From NCBI RefSeq assembly GCF_028583425.1, contig NC_072793.1:173701681-173765680 (forward strand): a DNA stretch of 64,000 nt, read 5' to 3'. Made by a program: the position numbers and the translations under genes. This DNA comes from Eublepharis macularius. Taxonomy: Eukaryota; Chordata; Lepidosauria; Squamata; Eublepharidae. This document shows positions 35,021-46,499 of the stretch, piece after piece. Below the pieces are notes generated by a model. The model did no database searches. It had not been told where the DNA came from and was given only the letters and a program-made list of their open reading frames with translations. Numbering within the stretch: position 1 is the first letter of the stretch; every line of letters starts with the position of its first letter.

Positions 35021-35144
35021 GTACCTTTGAAGGAGGCAGTGGCTGGGGGCATCCCCAAGGCAGGCCAGCCTACATCTGAGAACAAGCAGCGACAGCTGTC
35101 TGTGGACATCAAGAAAGAAAATGGTGGAATTGCCAGCCTGCGGG
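35021..35144 (+). CDS. Linker exon of plus-strand SCAN-C2H2 gene
   Basis: A 124-nt exon between the acceptor TTTTGTAG and donor G/GTAAGG, phase 0 to 1, open: VPLKEAVAGGIPK to IKKENGGIASLR. It joins the SCAN exon and the finger exon without a frame break (639 residues in all). No KRAB box is present between SCAN and fingers; the short ENGGIASLRG end resembles the end of a KRAB exon and takes its place. Confidence 0.7.
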
Positions 35145-35439
35145 GTAAGGAAGGAGGGAGGCCTTCTGGGGCCTGAGATCTGGAATGCTTGGAAGCTCCT
35201 TCTGGGGCCAAGCTCAACACTGGCTCCTTAGGGGGGCTCTTCTGCCTTTAAATTCTGCAGACTGCTAATCTGTGCGGGCAGCGGAGGTTAGGAGGGCTCC
35301 CACTTTCCTGGCATTCCACAAACTGAGTAAAATTGAATTATTCAAGAGGACATTTTCATGAAGATTATATTATAGGCTATATTATAATGGAATGGTTCAG
35401 GAAGATGCATGAAAGGAAAAGGACAGTTGTATAACTATT

Positions 35440-36530
35440 GGTTCTTGTATGTATTATCCTCCTGTTACATAATTTCTACTTCATTATACACGTTGTGTTA
35501 ATACTTTTGTTTCAGCTTTGTTCCAGATTTTCACTTAGTTTTAGATCTCTGCCATCCCCAACATATTACATTGCATATTTGACGTCCTATCCTGTTGATT
35601 GCATTGATATATACCGTGTAATTCAGCTTGTCTCAGTGAGAAAGGCAGACTATAAATAATATAAATTAAATATATTATAACTAGCAACAGAGCCCATTGT
35701 AAAAATAAATACAACAGGCTCTAGCAGTGGGGCCAAGGCCCAGCTGCCACCACAGAAGTAGTGGGAAGGCTGCATGGGTGGGGGGAGGCTGGTGCTGCAC
35801 CTTAGTCCCCGCCAGCTCGGCAATCCTGCAGCTGCTACGAAGGCAGCAGGAAGGCCATGTGGGGGGGCTCCTCGTGCTGCACCTCCCCACTCACTCTGCA
35901 AGAAGGCCTCTGAGGGGCTGTGAAGGCGACAGGGAAGTGCTCCCATGCTCCGCAGCGGCCCGTTCCAGGCCAATTCAGGCTCAATCTGGGACAATTTGGG
36001 CCACTGAGGAGCAGCGGCCCGTTCCAGGCCAATATGGGCCCGATCCAGGTTGATTTGGCTTGATATAGGCCGAATCAGGCCTGAATCGGCCCTGCCCCAT
36101 GGAGCATGGGAGCGCTCCTGGGGGCGGCCATGGCCCGTGCGATGATGTCACTTCCCAGAAGTGATGTCATCACACAGGCTCAGGAGTGCCCCCACCTTCT
36201 GATATTAGGCAGACGGCAATCTGAGAGATGCCTTCTTACTGGTGGCACAAAAACTGTGGAACTCTCTCTATAGAGAGTCTGTTCACTTCTGTTTGCCATC
36301 TACTGCCAGCAGATGAAGGCTTTTTAGCTTTATTTGGTGTTCCCTTTTCCTGACCAATATTTTTAGTTGTTGGTTCTATGTCTTTTAGCTCTGGTTTTAA
36401 TTGTTTTAATGTTTTTTGTTTTAATGGTTTTTAAGATGATATATTATGTTTGTTTCAATTTGTTAGCTGCCTTGGTGGCCCTGATGAGGGCAGAAAAGTA
36501 CGGGGGAGGGATTTTGTTAAATAAATAAAT
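35440..36530 (+). repeat. LINE tails and GC-rich repeat in intron
   Basis: A LINE 3' tail (to about 35690, ending AGAAAGGCAGACTATAAATA) is followed by a GC-rich block at 35690-36220 with repeated GGCCCGTTCCAGGCCAAT units (about 35955 and 36015). An L2-type tail follows at 36225-36530 (AACTGTGGAACTCTCTC, ending in AAATAAATAAAT). All lie in the intron before the finger exon. Confidence 0.5.
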
Positions 36531-36845
36531 GACTGGCTATAAATTAAAATGTGGCAACCAGAAACAGAAGGATTGTAAGCATCAGGAATTAAAAGCAGTT
36601 AAAGGACACCACTGAATCCTCCAATTTTTCAAAACCAACACAGATTTTTGGTGAGAGAAACTGGCTTTGGAGGAAGGAGGTCGTTCATGATTTTGCAGTC
36701 GAAATCATGCTTGCTCCTTGGTGGGATATTGCCCACGCACTTGGGGCAGAAACCAGGTTCTGCCAAAGGAAACAAAAGACACAGAAACAGGAGTGCCTGG
36801 TTTGACACTTGTTAACTGGATCTCTTGGGATTTTTTCTTGGGCAG

Positions 36846-37903
36846 GTGATATGCAGGAGAATGAAAATGATGGGAGATTAGAAGCCTTACTGTTGGGATC
36901 ATGCAAGAATGAAGATTTGAAAGGAAACATTGTGAATCGAGAGGGGCGAAAGAGACAGGACAGAAGCCGCATGGTGGCAAAGAGGGATAAACCCCTTCCT
37001 TGCCAAGGAGTGCAATTCCAGGACATTCCGGTCCAAGGAGAAAAGGTAATCCAAAAGAAGAGGAACAAGGGCCTTAGTGCTCACTGGAGGATCCAAGCAG
37101 GGGGAAATTGGAAAGACAGCATGGATTCAAAGAGCTTCGGTCAGAGCATGAACTTTATTTCACCTCAACAGAATCATCCAGTAGACAAGCGGTATAATTG
37201 CTCAGAGTGTGGGAAGAGCTTCAGTCGGAGAACGACTCTTGCTTCCCATCAAAGAATTCATGCAGTGGAAGAGCCAGATAAACTTCCAGAGTATGGAAGG
37301 ATCTCCAGTGGGAGATTACCCCAACAAGAGCATCAGATAATCCACACAGGAGAGGAACAGCATCAACACAGAGAGGCTGGGAAGAGCACGGGCAATTGTA
37401 TAAGTCTTCCCAGGCATCAAATTACACACACTGGGGAGAAACGGTTTAAATGCTCAGTGTGTGGAAACAGATTTAAGTGGCCCTCACAACTGCAGCAGCA
37501 TCAGGTAATCCACACAGGGGAGAAACCTTACGGATGCGCAGAGTGTGGAAAGAGCTTCTGTCACCGCATCAGCCTCACAGTGCATCAAAGAACGCACACT
37601 GGGGAGAGACCTTACCAGTGCTCAGAGTGTGGAAAGAGGTTCAGTCGGATATCATGCCTTCAGCAACATCACAGAATCCACACAGGGGAGAAACCTTATG
37701 AGTGCTCACAGTGCGGAAAGAGATTTGGATTCAGTTCCCACCTTCAGCGGCATCAAAGGATCCACACGGGGGAGAAACCGTATCTGTGCTCAGAGTGTGG
37801 AAAGAGGTATAGTCAGGCAACGCACCTTCGCCAGCATCAAAGAACCCATATACCAAAAAAAAACATAGTTGTCTCTGCCCTCGTTGTCCAGCCGGCCAAC
37901 TAA
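36846..37903 (+). CDS. C2H2 zinc-finger exon of plus-strand SCAN-C2H2 gene
   Basis: The terminal exon, acceptor CTTGGGCAG, starts in phase 1 (G/GT, glycine-aspartate). After about 110 linker residues come eight finger positions. The first is whole, the second and third have lost their cysteines while keeping HxxxH and TGEE/TGEK linkers, and fingers four to eight are whole (KWPSQL, HRISLT, RISCLQ, GFSSHL, QATHLR regions). The product ends with a short tail (QPAN). A nuclear DNA-binding regulator is expected. The two dead fingers split the array into a lone finger and a block of five. An AATAAA run from a LINE tail lies at about 38259. Confidence 0.9.
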
Positions 37904-37924
37904 GCTCTTACTCCCAAGCCTTGT

Positions 37925-38275
37925 TCTCTATGTACAGTGGTAGATGTTCACTAGAGACAGGGCTTTTTTAGTGGCGGCACCTCACTTGTGAAATGCTCTT
38001 CCCCTTGAGGCCAACCTGGTGCCCACGCTACTTTCTTTTAGGTGCCAGGCACAATTGTTTGTTTCCCTAGTCTTTTAACTGAACATTAAGCATTGTTTTA
38101 TAGTCTGTTTTAAGCTGCTTCATGTTTTATGTTGTTTTTCTGCTATGCTCTGTGTGGATTTTAATAACTTGCAATGATACTTTGTGTTTTTATTATGTTT
38201 TATTTTGAAAGCTGCCTCAGGCAGATTCTTTGGAGAGGCGGTTCTGAAATTCTCTAAATAAATAAAATAAACAAA
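37925..38275 (+). mobile_element. L2-clade LINE 3' tail
   Basis: Starts with GGGCTTTTTTAGTGGCGGCA, the C-terminal codons of an L2 ORF (AFLVAAP), and ends in an AAATAAATAAAATAAA run. It follows the stop codon of the finger gene by about 20 bp and may provide its 3' UTR and poly(A) site. Confidence 0.6.
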
Positions 38276-38514
38276 CTTCCACAAGATCTCTTTATCCAAA
38301 GATGTTATCTACTAATAAATTATTGGCATAGATTTAAGCCCTGAAGAGATGTCTAAAATTACAATCTTGAGCCACATTTAAAATACAGGATTTAAGGAAG
38401 GTTTTTTTATGTATAGGTTTTGTATATGAATTCAGTTTATGTCCTCCTATAATGTGATTATTGCAGATTTTGAATTGTGTTATTTTTTCTTTTATTTCAT
38501 GTCTTTCTAGTTTT

Positions 38515-38960
38515 TAAATTAAAAAAAATATTTATGCTATTTATAGTCCCCCTTTCTCACTGGGACTCAAGCGGATTGCGCAGAGTATGACAATACAATC
38601 AACAGGATGGGACAACGCAATAAGATTTGGATTATACTTATCGGGAACTAACCTAAAATATGAACTAAACTGAAGCAAAACTTAAGTATTAATATGATAC
38701 ATTAAATGATGCAAAAATCACAATAGTATCCTACTTACAACAAGAGAGTACGGATTATTCTCGGCAGTATAGACTGCAGACCCTCACCCTTTACCCTGGT
38801 ATCTTTCTGGACTGTTTTGCTGTAGCACAGCCCTATTACCTGCGTAGAAAAGCCCTCTTGAATAATTTAGTTTTGCGTAGTTTGCAGAAAGCCAGGAGAA
38901 ATCAAGCCAGAACTGCAGAGACAATTACAGGTCTTGAAAGTAAATAAAGACAAGAACGAA
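38515..38960 (-). mobile_element. LINE 3' tail, minus sense
   Basis: Plus strand AGTCCCCCTTTCTCACTGGG through TAGTTTGCAGAAAGCCAGG, the same family as 32230-32810. Confidence 0.55.
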
Positions 38961-38974
38961 TAGTGTATGTTTTG

Positions 38975-39262
38975 TCGAAGGCTTTCACGGCCGGAGAACG
39001 ATGGTTGTTGTGGGTTTTCCGGGCTGTATTGCCGTGGTCTTGGCATTGTAGTTCCTGACGTTTTGCCAGCAGCTGTGGCTGGCATCTTCAGAGGTGTAGC
39101 ACCAAAAGACAGAGATCTCTCAGTGTCACTGTGACACTGAGAGATCTCTGTCTTTTGGTGCTACACCTCTGAAGATGCCAGCCACAGCTGCTGGAGAAAC
39201 GTCAGGAACTACAATGCCAAGACCACGGCAATACAGCCCGGAAAACCCACAACAACCAGTGT
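38975..39262. repeat. Near-perfect palindrome with hammerhead-like cores
   Basis: Two copies of one unit lie in opposite directions and meet at a GTCAC/GTGAC centre near 39127. The unit holds GGTGCTACACCT, CTGAAGA, TGCCAGC-cacagct-GCTGG, GAAA (at about 39168-39205 in the plus copy). TGTATGTTTTG occurs just outside on both sides. A partial copy lies at 53880-53995. The reading as a Penelope-like element is inference. Confidence 0.6.
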
Positions 39263-40050
39263 ATGTTTTGCTGAAGATTCATCAAAGTAATCGTTTTTAT
39301 TCATATATTATTGTGTTATTTTGCTATTTAATATTTCTTCCAATGACACTTAAAAGTAGATATTGCTGGAACATGTGGAATTATTTAGAGTTTCTGAATG
39401 TCTACAACATAAAGTGCAATATCCACTCATTACGATTGTTTTTGTCTTCTACAATGCAATGGAGGGATGGGGTAATTGTTCTCTGTTTCATTAGAATCTT
39501 CCATGCATCTGCATAGTGGCTGCTTGAGTGTGGGGCTAAAAAGCACCCTTTCTTTGTCCCCTGGTTAGGTGTTGCCTTCTTATCTAGGGACAGAAGCTTC
39601 ATACTTTTCTTTGGAATCCGATCCCATTCTGTTTCTTTGCTATGCCTCTTTAAACTAAAAGGTACCCATCACTGAACATTTAAAAAGCCAATTTTAGCGT
39701 AAACATTTACTTTAAAGGATTTTTTTCCTGTTAACATTAGGAAAGCAGAGAGAGAGAGAGAGAGTCATATGTCTTTGAAAAATCTTTATAATTTTTCATT
39801 TTACACATTAGGTAGTTATTTGCAACATACCCCAGGTTCCCTCATTTAAAGAGCAAGGTCTCCAATGAGCCCTACACCTGTTTGATACATTTAAAGACCA
39901 ACTAGCTGGGTGGAGGTTGTCTGAACAAGTTCTTAGGGACCTCACAAAAGTCTCCCGGGAGCATCTCGAGTGGGACAGGAGGAGTAGTTTCATCTTGCTG
40001 CCCACCCCTGCATTCCATGGACTGAAAAACATTTGCTATTCAACCAGTAT
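39262..40050. other. Intergenic, nothing recognised
   Basis: No gene or named repeat seen. It contains a short GA microsatellite at about 39745-39765. Confidence 0.4.
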
Positions 40051-40059
40051 GTTGGGTTC

Positions 40060-40520
40060 GGAGACGGGTACCTTAGGAGATCTCTTGGGGTGGTAGCGTG
40101 GCGGTGTGGTTTAGTCTCACTCCAAACATGTGTACCCCACAAACTCAAAAGCTATTCCTGTTGGTCCAAGGCAAGGAGACATGTTCAAAGAGGGGTCACA
40201 GGAATCCCTTAAGGTGTCTCTTGGGAGGCCATGATGGAGGATGGTGTGGTTTAACTTCAGTCCCCACTTTGACCAAATTGAAACCCATTCCTTTTGATCC
40301 AGGATGATGGGATGAGTTCATAGAGGGATCACACATTCTCTCCCCCCACCAAGGATTCCAGGAGATGAGGTGCTATCATCTATCCAACTATCCAACTTTC
40401 TACCTGTTCATCCTACAAACTCAAAACTGTTTCACATTGTTCAAAAGCAATGAGATGAGTTTGTTTGGGGTGTGTGTGTGTCACATGACATCCTTAAAAG
40501 CTTCTTGGGGGGTCACATAA
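40060..40520. repeat. Degenerate tandem repeat, about 135-bp unit
   Basis: Three diverged units are aligned by ATTCCTGTTGGTCC (40154), ATTCCTTTTGATCC (40287) and TTCACATTGTTC (40431). Each is followed by a GATGAG-type stretch and a GGGGTCACA-like end. No ORF. Confidence 0.5.
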
Positions 40521-40544
40521 GTCAGATGATTTCCTCCCGTGCGT

Positions 40545-40800
40545 GTGTGTTACGTGCCATCAAGTCACTTCCAATTTATGGCAACCCTATGAAGAAAGAC
40601 CTCCAAAATGTCCTATAATTAACAGACTTGCTCAGATCTTGGAAACTGGAGGATGTGGCTTCTTTTATTGCGTCAAGCCATCTCATTTTGGGTCTTCCTC
40701 TTTTCCTACCGCCTTCCACTTCTCCTAGCATTATTGACTTTGCCTGAGAGTCTTCTTGTGATGTGACCAAAGTACAATAGCATCAGTTTTGTTATTTTAG
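40545..40800 (-). mobile_element. BovB/RTE LINE ORF2 C-terminus
   Basis: The minus strand encodes GGRKRGRPKMRWLDAIKEAT, then LQDL-like FQDLSKSVNYRTFW, the signature end of BovB-type RTE reverse transcriptases. Fragment only. Confidence 0.8.
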
Positions 40801-40829
40801 CTTCTAGGGAGGGAGTAGTTAGAATGTCA

Positions 40830-41265
40830 GGCCAGGATCGAGGCAATCCAGGTTCGAATCTCCACTCTGCCAGGGAAGGTTGCTGTCTGACATCAGCCTA
40901 ATCACACACTCTCAGCCAGACCTACCTCAAAGGGTTGTTGTGTTGATAAAATGGAGAGAAGGAGAAATATGTAAGATACTTTGTGCCCCCACTGAAGGGA
41001 AAGGTAGCACAGACAGGGAGAATGGAACAAAACAGAGGGTGTTGAAAATCTCCTTGAGTTATCAGAGCCAGTATGGGTCTGTAAGTACAGTGTCAGAGTC
41101 TGACTGGGATCTGGAAGATCCAGGTTTGAATCCCCACTTTGCCACTGAGTGTTTCTGGCTGACCTTGGGCCAGGCACACATTCTCAGGTTAACTTTCCTC
41201 ACAGGGTTTTTAGGAGGATAAATTGGAAGAGAAAAAAATGTAAGCCACTTGGGGTCCCTGCTGGA
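40830..41265 (+). mobile_element. Two tRNA-derived SINEs in tandem
   Basis: Copies at about 40830-41010 (GGTTCGAATCTCCACTCTGC) and 41067-41265 (AGCCAGTATGGGTCTGTAAG, GGTTTGAATCCCCACTTTGC). Both read in the same direction and end in TGTAAG motifs. Confidence 0.65.
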
Positions 41266-41492
41266 CATCTGTTATCAATCTAATTTTGCCTACCAGAGTG
41301 TTCTCCATGAAACAATCACTAAGCACAAACTTTCATGGCAGATAACTGCATACTCCAAAACATGCCAATATGCGGATAATTGCAACTTTTATGCAGATAA
41401 CAGGCTTTTTACTCAGATCAGAGGGCTGTATTGTAGGGAGGGGGTCTCAGATGCTTTGCTAATGAGTTAGGCACCATAGACCTCACCACTAT

Positions 41493-41725
41493 GAGTCAAG
41501 CTACAAGTGACGCCTGACACAGGTTGGACACTTGTCAGCTTGCCTGAAGTTTTGATAGGAAATGTAGGCATCCTGGTCTTGCAGCTTGGCTCTCCGACTG
41601 CTGTCCAATGGACTTTTCAACTGTCACTTGTCCAACATTCCGCCAAGCTGCCTACATTTCCCTTCAAAACTTGGGGGAAGCTGACAAGTGTCCAACCTGT
41701 GTCAGGCGTCACTTGCAGTTTGGCT
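41493..41725. mobile_element. Palindromic MITE, long form
   Basis: Arms AGCTACAAGTGACGCCTGAC and complement, with the shared AAGTTTTGATAGGAAATG inner arm. Followed by a LINE tail at 41735-42030. Confidence 0.75.
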
Positions 41726-42165
41726 CTATGTTGCCTTACATATTATCAGTTGCTTTAAATATGTACTCCTATATACTACCTGTGCTTCATGTTGTCTAAT
41801 GTTAGTACTTGAATTGCTTACGTTCTGTTTCAGCATTTCTTCAACTCTGTATTGGATCCTTGCTAATGCTATGTCATTGTAAACTTGTATTTATTTACCC
41901 TACGGCATCATTTATAGAAATGTTCGTGACGCTGTATGGAAATGTCCTTGGTACTGATTGTACTAATCTCATACTGTGTAATCCACCTTGAGTCTCTGAG
42001 AAAGGCGGACTATAAATGCTGTAAACAAATAACTGCATACTCCAAAACACGCCCAATATTCTTCTGCAGAGTGCAAAGCCACTCAGCCCACAAAAGTTTG
42101 CCTGGGGAAAAGTTTGCAATGGTGGGACATTTCTGCCAGAAAGCCTCCAAGTCTTCCATACTCAC

Positions 42166-42241
42166 CCCATGGAAACGCCAGAGTGCCAAAGACACCCAGG
42201 AATAAGCCAAGGACCAAAAGGGCTACCTGAGAATTGCCCAT
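42166..42241 (-). CDS. Second first exon, homologous to exon 1 of the membrane-protein gene
   Basis: ATG at 42241, donor G/GTGAGT at 42166, 76 nt and phase 1, exactly the length and phase of the exon at 28686-28761. The 25 residues (MGNSQVALLVLGLFLGVFG onward) align without gaps to MEDPQIASLFFGTLMGALG onward, sharing M1, Q5, A7, L9 and three glycines of the helix. A TATATAGAG box on the minus strand at about 42304-42313 lies some 65 bp upstream. No matching downstream exons were found before 28.8 kb, and the SCAN gene on the other strand lies between. It is either an alternative first exon or the remnant of a duplicate gene. Confidence 0.5.
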
Positions 42242-42299
42242 CTTTTTTCCACTGCTGGGAACAAGAAAGGCCTCTTTCTGTGGGGCAGCCTCCCCCCAA

Positions 42300-42315
42300 A
42301 CTGCTCTATATACTG
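42300..42315 (-). promoter_or_regulatory. TATA box upstream of the 42.2-kb exon
   Basis: Minus strand AGTATATAGAGC, well placed for a start site near 42280 and a 5' UTR of about 40 nt before the ATG at 42241. Confidence 0.4.
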
Positions 42316-42642
42316 GTCTACCCACAGTGGGTGGATTCTGCTCAGCTGAAAAGCTTTGAGAGGAAAAGTTAATTGAAAATGATTTGCACTTTTCAGATGC
42401 AAACAGAAACGAGACAATTGGTATGGCACTGGAGTGCCCCCCAGCATCAAAACAGGCGAAGAATGTTTTCTCTCTCAAGGATGCAACTTCGCTCAGGAGT
42501 GAGCATTCCAGAGTCTGGAACTGAATGTCATGAGATTTATTTTTTTACTTCACTTATATCCTGCCTTTCTCCCCCAGAGGGACCCAAAGTAGCTTCCAAT
42601 CTTTCATTTTATCTTCATAACAACTTTGTGAGGCAGGTCGGG

Positions 42643-42890
42643 ACTCAGAGCGGAACTACAAGTGACAAAAGGCACAGATGGGACACTTGTCAGCTTCCGT
42701 CAAGTTTTGATGGGAAATGTAGGCAGCTTGGTGGAATGTTGGACAAGTGAAAGTTGAAAAGTCCTTTGGACAGCAGTCGGAGAGCGAAGCTGCGAGACCA
42801 GGATGCCTACATTTCCCATCAAAACTTAAGGGAAGCTGACAAGTGTCCAATCTGTGCCTTTTGTCACTTGTAGTTCCGCTCTCAGGCTGT
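42643..42890. mobile_element. Palindromic MITE, long form
   Basis: Ends CTCAGAGCGGAACTACAAGT and its exact complement. Inner arms with CAAGTTTTGATGGGAAATG. It is the cleanest long copy in the window. Confidence 0.8.
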
Positions 42891-43985
42891 GTGTGTGGCC
42901 AGCCCCCGATCACCCAGCAAGCTTCCGCGGAACAGCAGGGATTTGAAGTCGGTCTAACACTCTACCTTCTTGATATTTATGTATGAGCACGTCTATTTAT
43001 TGTAGTACACATATTTATTGAACTTTACATGTATCTTTATATCAAGAACTGTGATTGATTGCTCTGGTTAATTGCTCCACGGGAGGGTTTCCCTTCTGCT
43101 GAATTAAAACCAGTATCCCCAGTCACTTGACAAGTAGATTCTGGAGTAAGAGATTCCACCTGGAGTGGGTTGATTTTTTTTAAAAAGCGGCACACAATAT
43201 ACCTTGGTCATTAATTGAATGGGCAGGCAGAAAGTGGATCTTATTTCTAAAAAGATGAGAACATCACACACCCCATCGTGCACGTCTGAGAAAACCAGTC
43301 AAAGTGCAAAGATCGACGATCCTTCTTCCAGCCCACTTCTTCAACTTAACAGAGACCAAGAGGAATGCTTGCTGTTTGCCCACAGTGGTTCCTTTGTTAT
43401 GATACGTTCAAATACTTGCATTATATCAGTTCTTCCAACAGCCCTGTGAAGCAGGTTGGACTGTAAGGCTAAGCTTGCCAGAGGCCACACAGTGATATTT
43501 TGTCTTCACCACAAACTCAACAACTTCTGCTATTTTGCTATTTGAGGTATAAACTCAGGAAAAAAGGCAACTTTAGAAGGGAAGGGTGGGGCATGGGAGA
43601 AAAGGGCTCTTCAAGAAGGGACGATACTTTGCACTTCCCAGGGAGTTTGCTCTCACGAGTTGGACTAAACCACCTCGCCCTGATCCAGAGAAGCCATTCG
43701 GAATTGTGCTTCATTACAGCCTCCCCCCAACTCCCACTCATAGCTCACTCTTCCCCTCGCAGCCCCATTCTGAGAAAAATGGCGTAGGGTCACAATGCCT
43801 CTGAGAACATACAGAGTGAGTTTATTACAAAGGGCAATCTCTCCCCCCACAAAGGTTCTAATTTACACTCACAACAGCTCTGTTGAAGACCAAGGTTTTA
43901 ACTGAAGCTTCCTGGCTCAATCATTTTATCTTTCAGCCTAACCTACCTCAGAGGATTGTTGCACAAGCAGAAGGGGGTAGGTGGG
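42890..43985. other. Intergenic, nothing recognised
   Basis: No coding sign, only short fragments of SINE-like sequence (for example GCCCTGTGAAGCAGGTTGGA near 43440). Confidence 0.4.
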
Positions 43986-44277
43986 ATGTATGATTGCCAT
44001 CCTCCAGGTGAGGCCCAGAGATGTCCCAGAATTGCAACTGATCTCCAGGCTATAGACATCAGTTCCGCTGGAGAAAATGGCTCCTGTAGAGGGTGGATTG
44101 CATGCCATTATATCCCTCTGCAAGACAGGCAAGAAGCTAGATCCAAGGTGTTTGTGTGAACCTTTACAGCTTTCCATGGCTTGAGTTTAAGCCAGTTTCT
44201 TCTTTTATGAGGTTCCTTGTGCATTCCGATGATCTAATGGGATCTGACACCAAGTTCTGTCTCTTAAACAACAGTAC

Positions 44278-44480
44278 TGAAAGATTTGAGTCCAGCGGCA
44301 CCTTAGAGACCAACAAGATTTTCCAAGTGCAAGCTTTCGAGAGAGAATGAACTCCTTTCTTCAGAAAAAGGGAGCTCTGACTTTAGAAGGCTTACAGACT
44401 GAAAATCTTGTTGGTCTCTAAGGTGCCACTGGACTCGAATTCTGCTGTTCTACTGCAGACCGACACGGCTACCCAGTGAA
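44278..44480. repeat. Fold-back repeat, both arms present
   Basis: Arms GAGTCCAGCGGCACCTTAGA and its complement. The right end reads CTGCAGACCGACACGGCTAC. The minus strand at about 44332-44372 has CTGAAGA, an AGGAG/CTCTCT-type stem and CGAAAGCTT. Confidence 0.6.
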
Positions 44481-44748
44481 AATATATTGGAAGCACAGCC
44501 TTTTTCTGTGAAGGCTCCTAAGCTGTGGAATTCGCCTTCCCATCAAGCTTTGAAAGTTTTTTATTCCACCAGGAATTTGGAGACGGAGAGAAGCTGATCA
44601 AACGGGGATTTCAGAATAGGAGAAATATGTTTAGCTGTCAGTACCAGCTGGAGTTCCAGAGCAGTCTTCAACTTGTTTACCTTCATCGCTGCAGGCAGGC
44701 CCTGGCTCAGGTCTTCAACAGCAGCATCAGGATGCCATAAAGAAATTA

Positions 44749-45124
<376 letters not shown>

Positions 45125-45125
<1 letters not shown>

Positions 45126-46195
45126 CATAGCCTTTGTATACCATTTTGGCTGCTGGTTGCTAATGGATTTTTTAAAACTTTTCAGACAAAGCTGCTTGTA
45201 TCCCATTTGCTATATGTGGTTGAGCCTTTAAAAAAACACCATTTTCTCCCATTTTTAATGCACTTTCCATTAACTTCAGAGTAATGTTTGTAATGTCTGT
45301 AATACTTCTGTGCTGCTTTTTATCTCCCAGATCATTTCCATGTGTTCTTTTTTTTTAAAAAATGCATATAGATTAGCACTATAGCACTGTAATAACAGGT
45401 GTGTTACCCTAAATGGGGGTCTCTTTGTGAGCTGGGGGAATTAGCATACAAGGAGAAACATCGAGAGGGGGTAACTAGCAGGATCTCCACCAATGTATAC
45501 CGTCATTCCCTTAGAGAACTTGCTGAAGGAACTAGGCATGCATTCAACATGAACGGTTTTATTAAAGGGGTAGCAAAAGCAAACACAGAAAATCACACAC
45601 AACATACACACAGAGCTAACTAGAAGGCAGGGAGGAAAAAGGAGAGCAATTCAGGGTTGGGTGATATTTACCAGTCTAGGAGATAGAGGATGTTCGTGCA
45701 GAGTAGCGGCTGAGTGACCACTACTTCATGATAAGAAGGCTCAGATGTGATCTGAGGGTGCATGGATGGGTCCCAGAACACACAGACAATGACAGAGGGC
45801 AGTCCAGTTATATTGTGGACTATATCCTGGGGCAGGATTGCATCTTCTTTCCACCCACCCCCCAAAATAGCTTAACGGTTGTCTCCAGAGGTGAGACGAC
45901 AAACTGGGAAAGGCTTGATTGATCATACCTGGGTGAAACTATAGGTTAAAAAGTAGTGATTGATGACCCACAATTAGTGGAAGGGAAGAGTTATCATGTC
46001 CCTGAATAACTCTGATTAGGAAGGAAGACAGGGAAAGATCGGAAGAGTGTGGATGAGATTAATTCAGGAACTCTTGGAAGCAGCACCATTTGAAGTGGCC
46101 ACAAATGATTCTGTTTGAAATGATCCCCATCTCCACATTGCTCTACGTAAAGTGAGGCAGCAAACTGATAACTGGGTTAAAATGGAAATGTGCAA
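45125..46195. mobile_element. Unclassified insertion within zinc-finger relic
   Basis: About 1.07 kb separates the two halves of the relic array. GCCCT occurs at both junctions (about 45115 and 46200), a possible short target duplication. The minus strand has an AATAAA near 45560. It could be a solo LTR fossil, or two insertions; I could not tell. Confidence 0.35.
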
Positions 46196-46480
46196 GGGGC
46201 CCTGTGTGGATTCTTTGATGGGAATTAAGGTCTGCATTCTGCCTGAAGCCGTTCCTGCCATCTGAATATGTGTATGGGTTCTCCCATGTATGGATTCTTT
46301 GATGGAAGGTAAAGGTTGAGCTATAACTAAAACACTTACATAGTTTCTGATATATTTGCAGTGAAAGCTGCAACCAAAGTTCTTTCCACACTGAGCATTT
46401 CCGTGGTTTCTCTCCTGAGTGGCTGAGATTGATTTTAACTGGGCAGCCTTTAATCCTATAACATAATTGACTTAGCCGGT
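46195..46480 (-). pseudogene. Zinc-finger relic, upstream part
   Basis: The complement reads SGEKPRKCSVWKEL, FSYSSTFTFHQRIHTWENPY and FRQNADLNSHQRIHTG: three decayed fingers, several cysteines lost. It is probably the 5' half of the array whose 3' half is at 44820-45125. Confidence 0.7.
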
Positions 46481-46499
46481 TTCGACGACTCACATTGAT

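Noticed and set aside
35727-36053. Plus-strand ORF of 108 codons in the GC-rich intron block
   Set aside because: Repeated GGCCCGTTCCAGGCC units and no splice sites fitting the host gene; likely repeat.
39808-40032. Possible downstream exon of the 42.2-kb first exon
   Set aside because: No acceptor in phase 1 and no hydrophobic helix in the frame.
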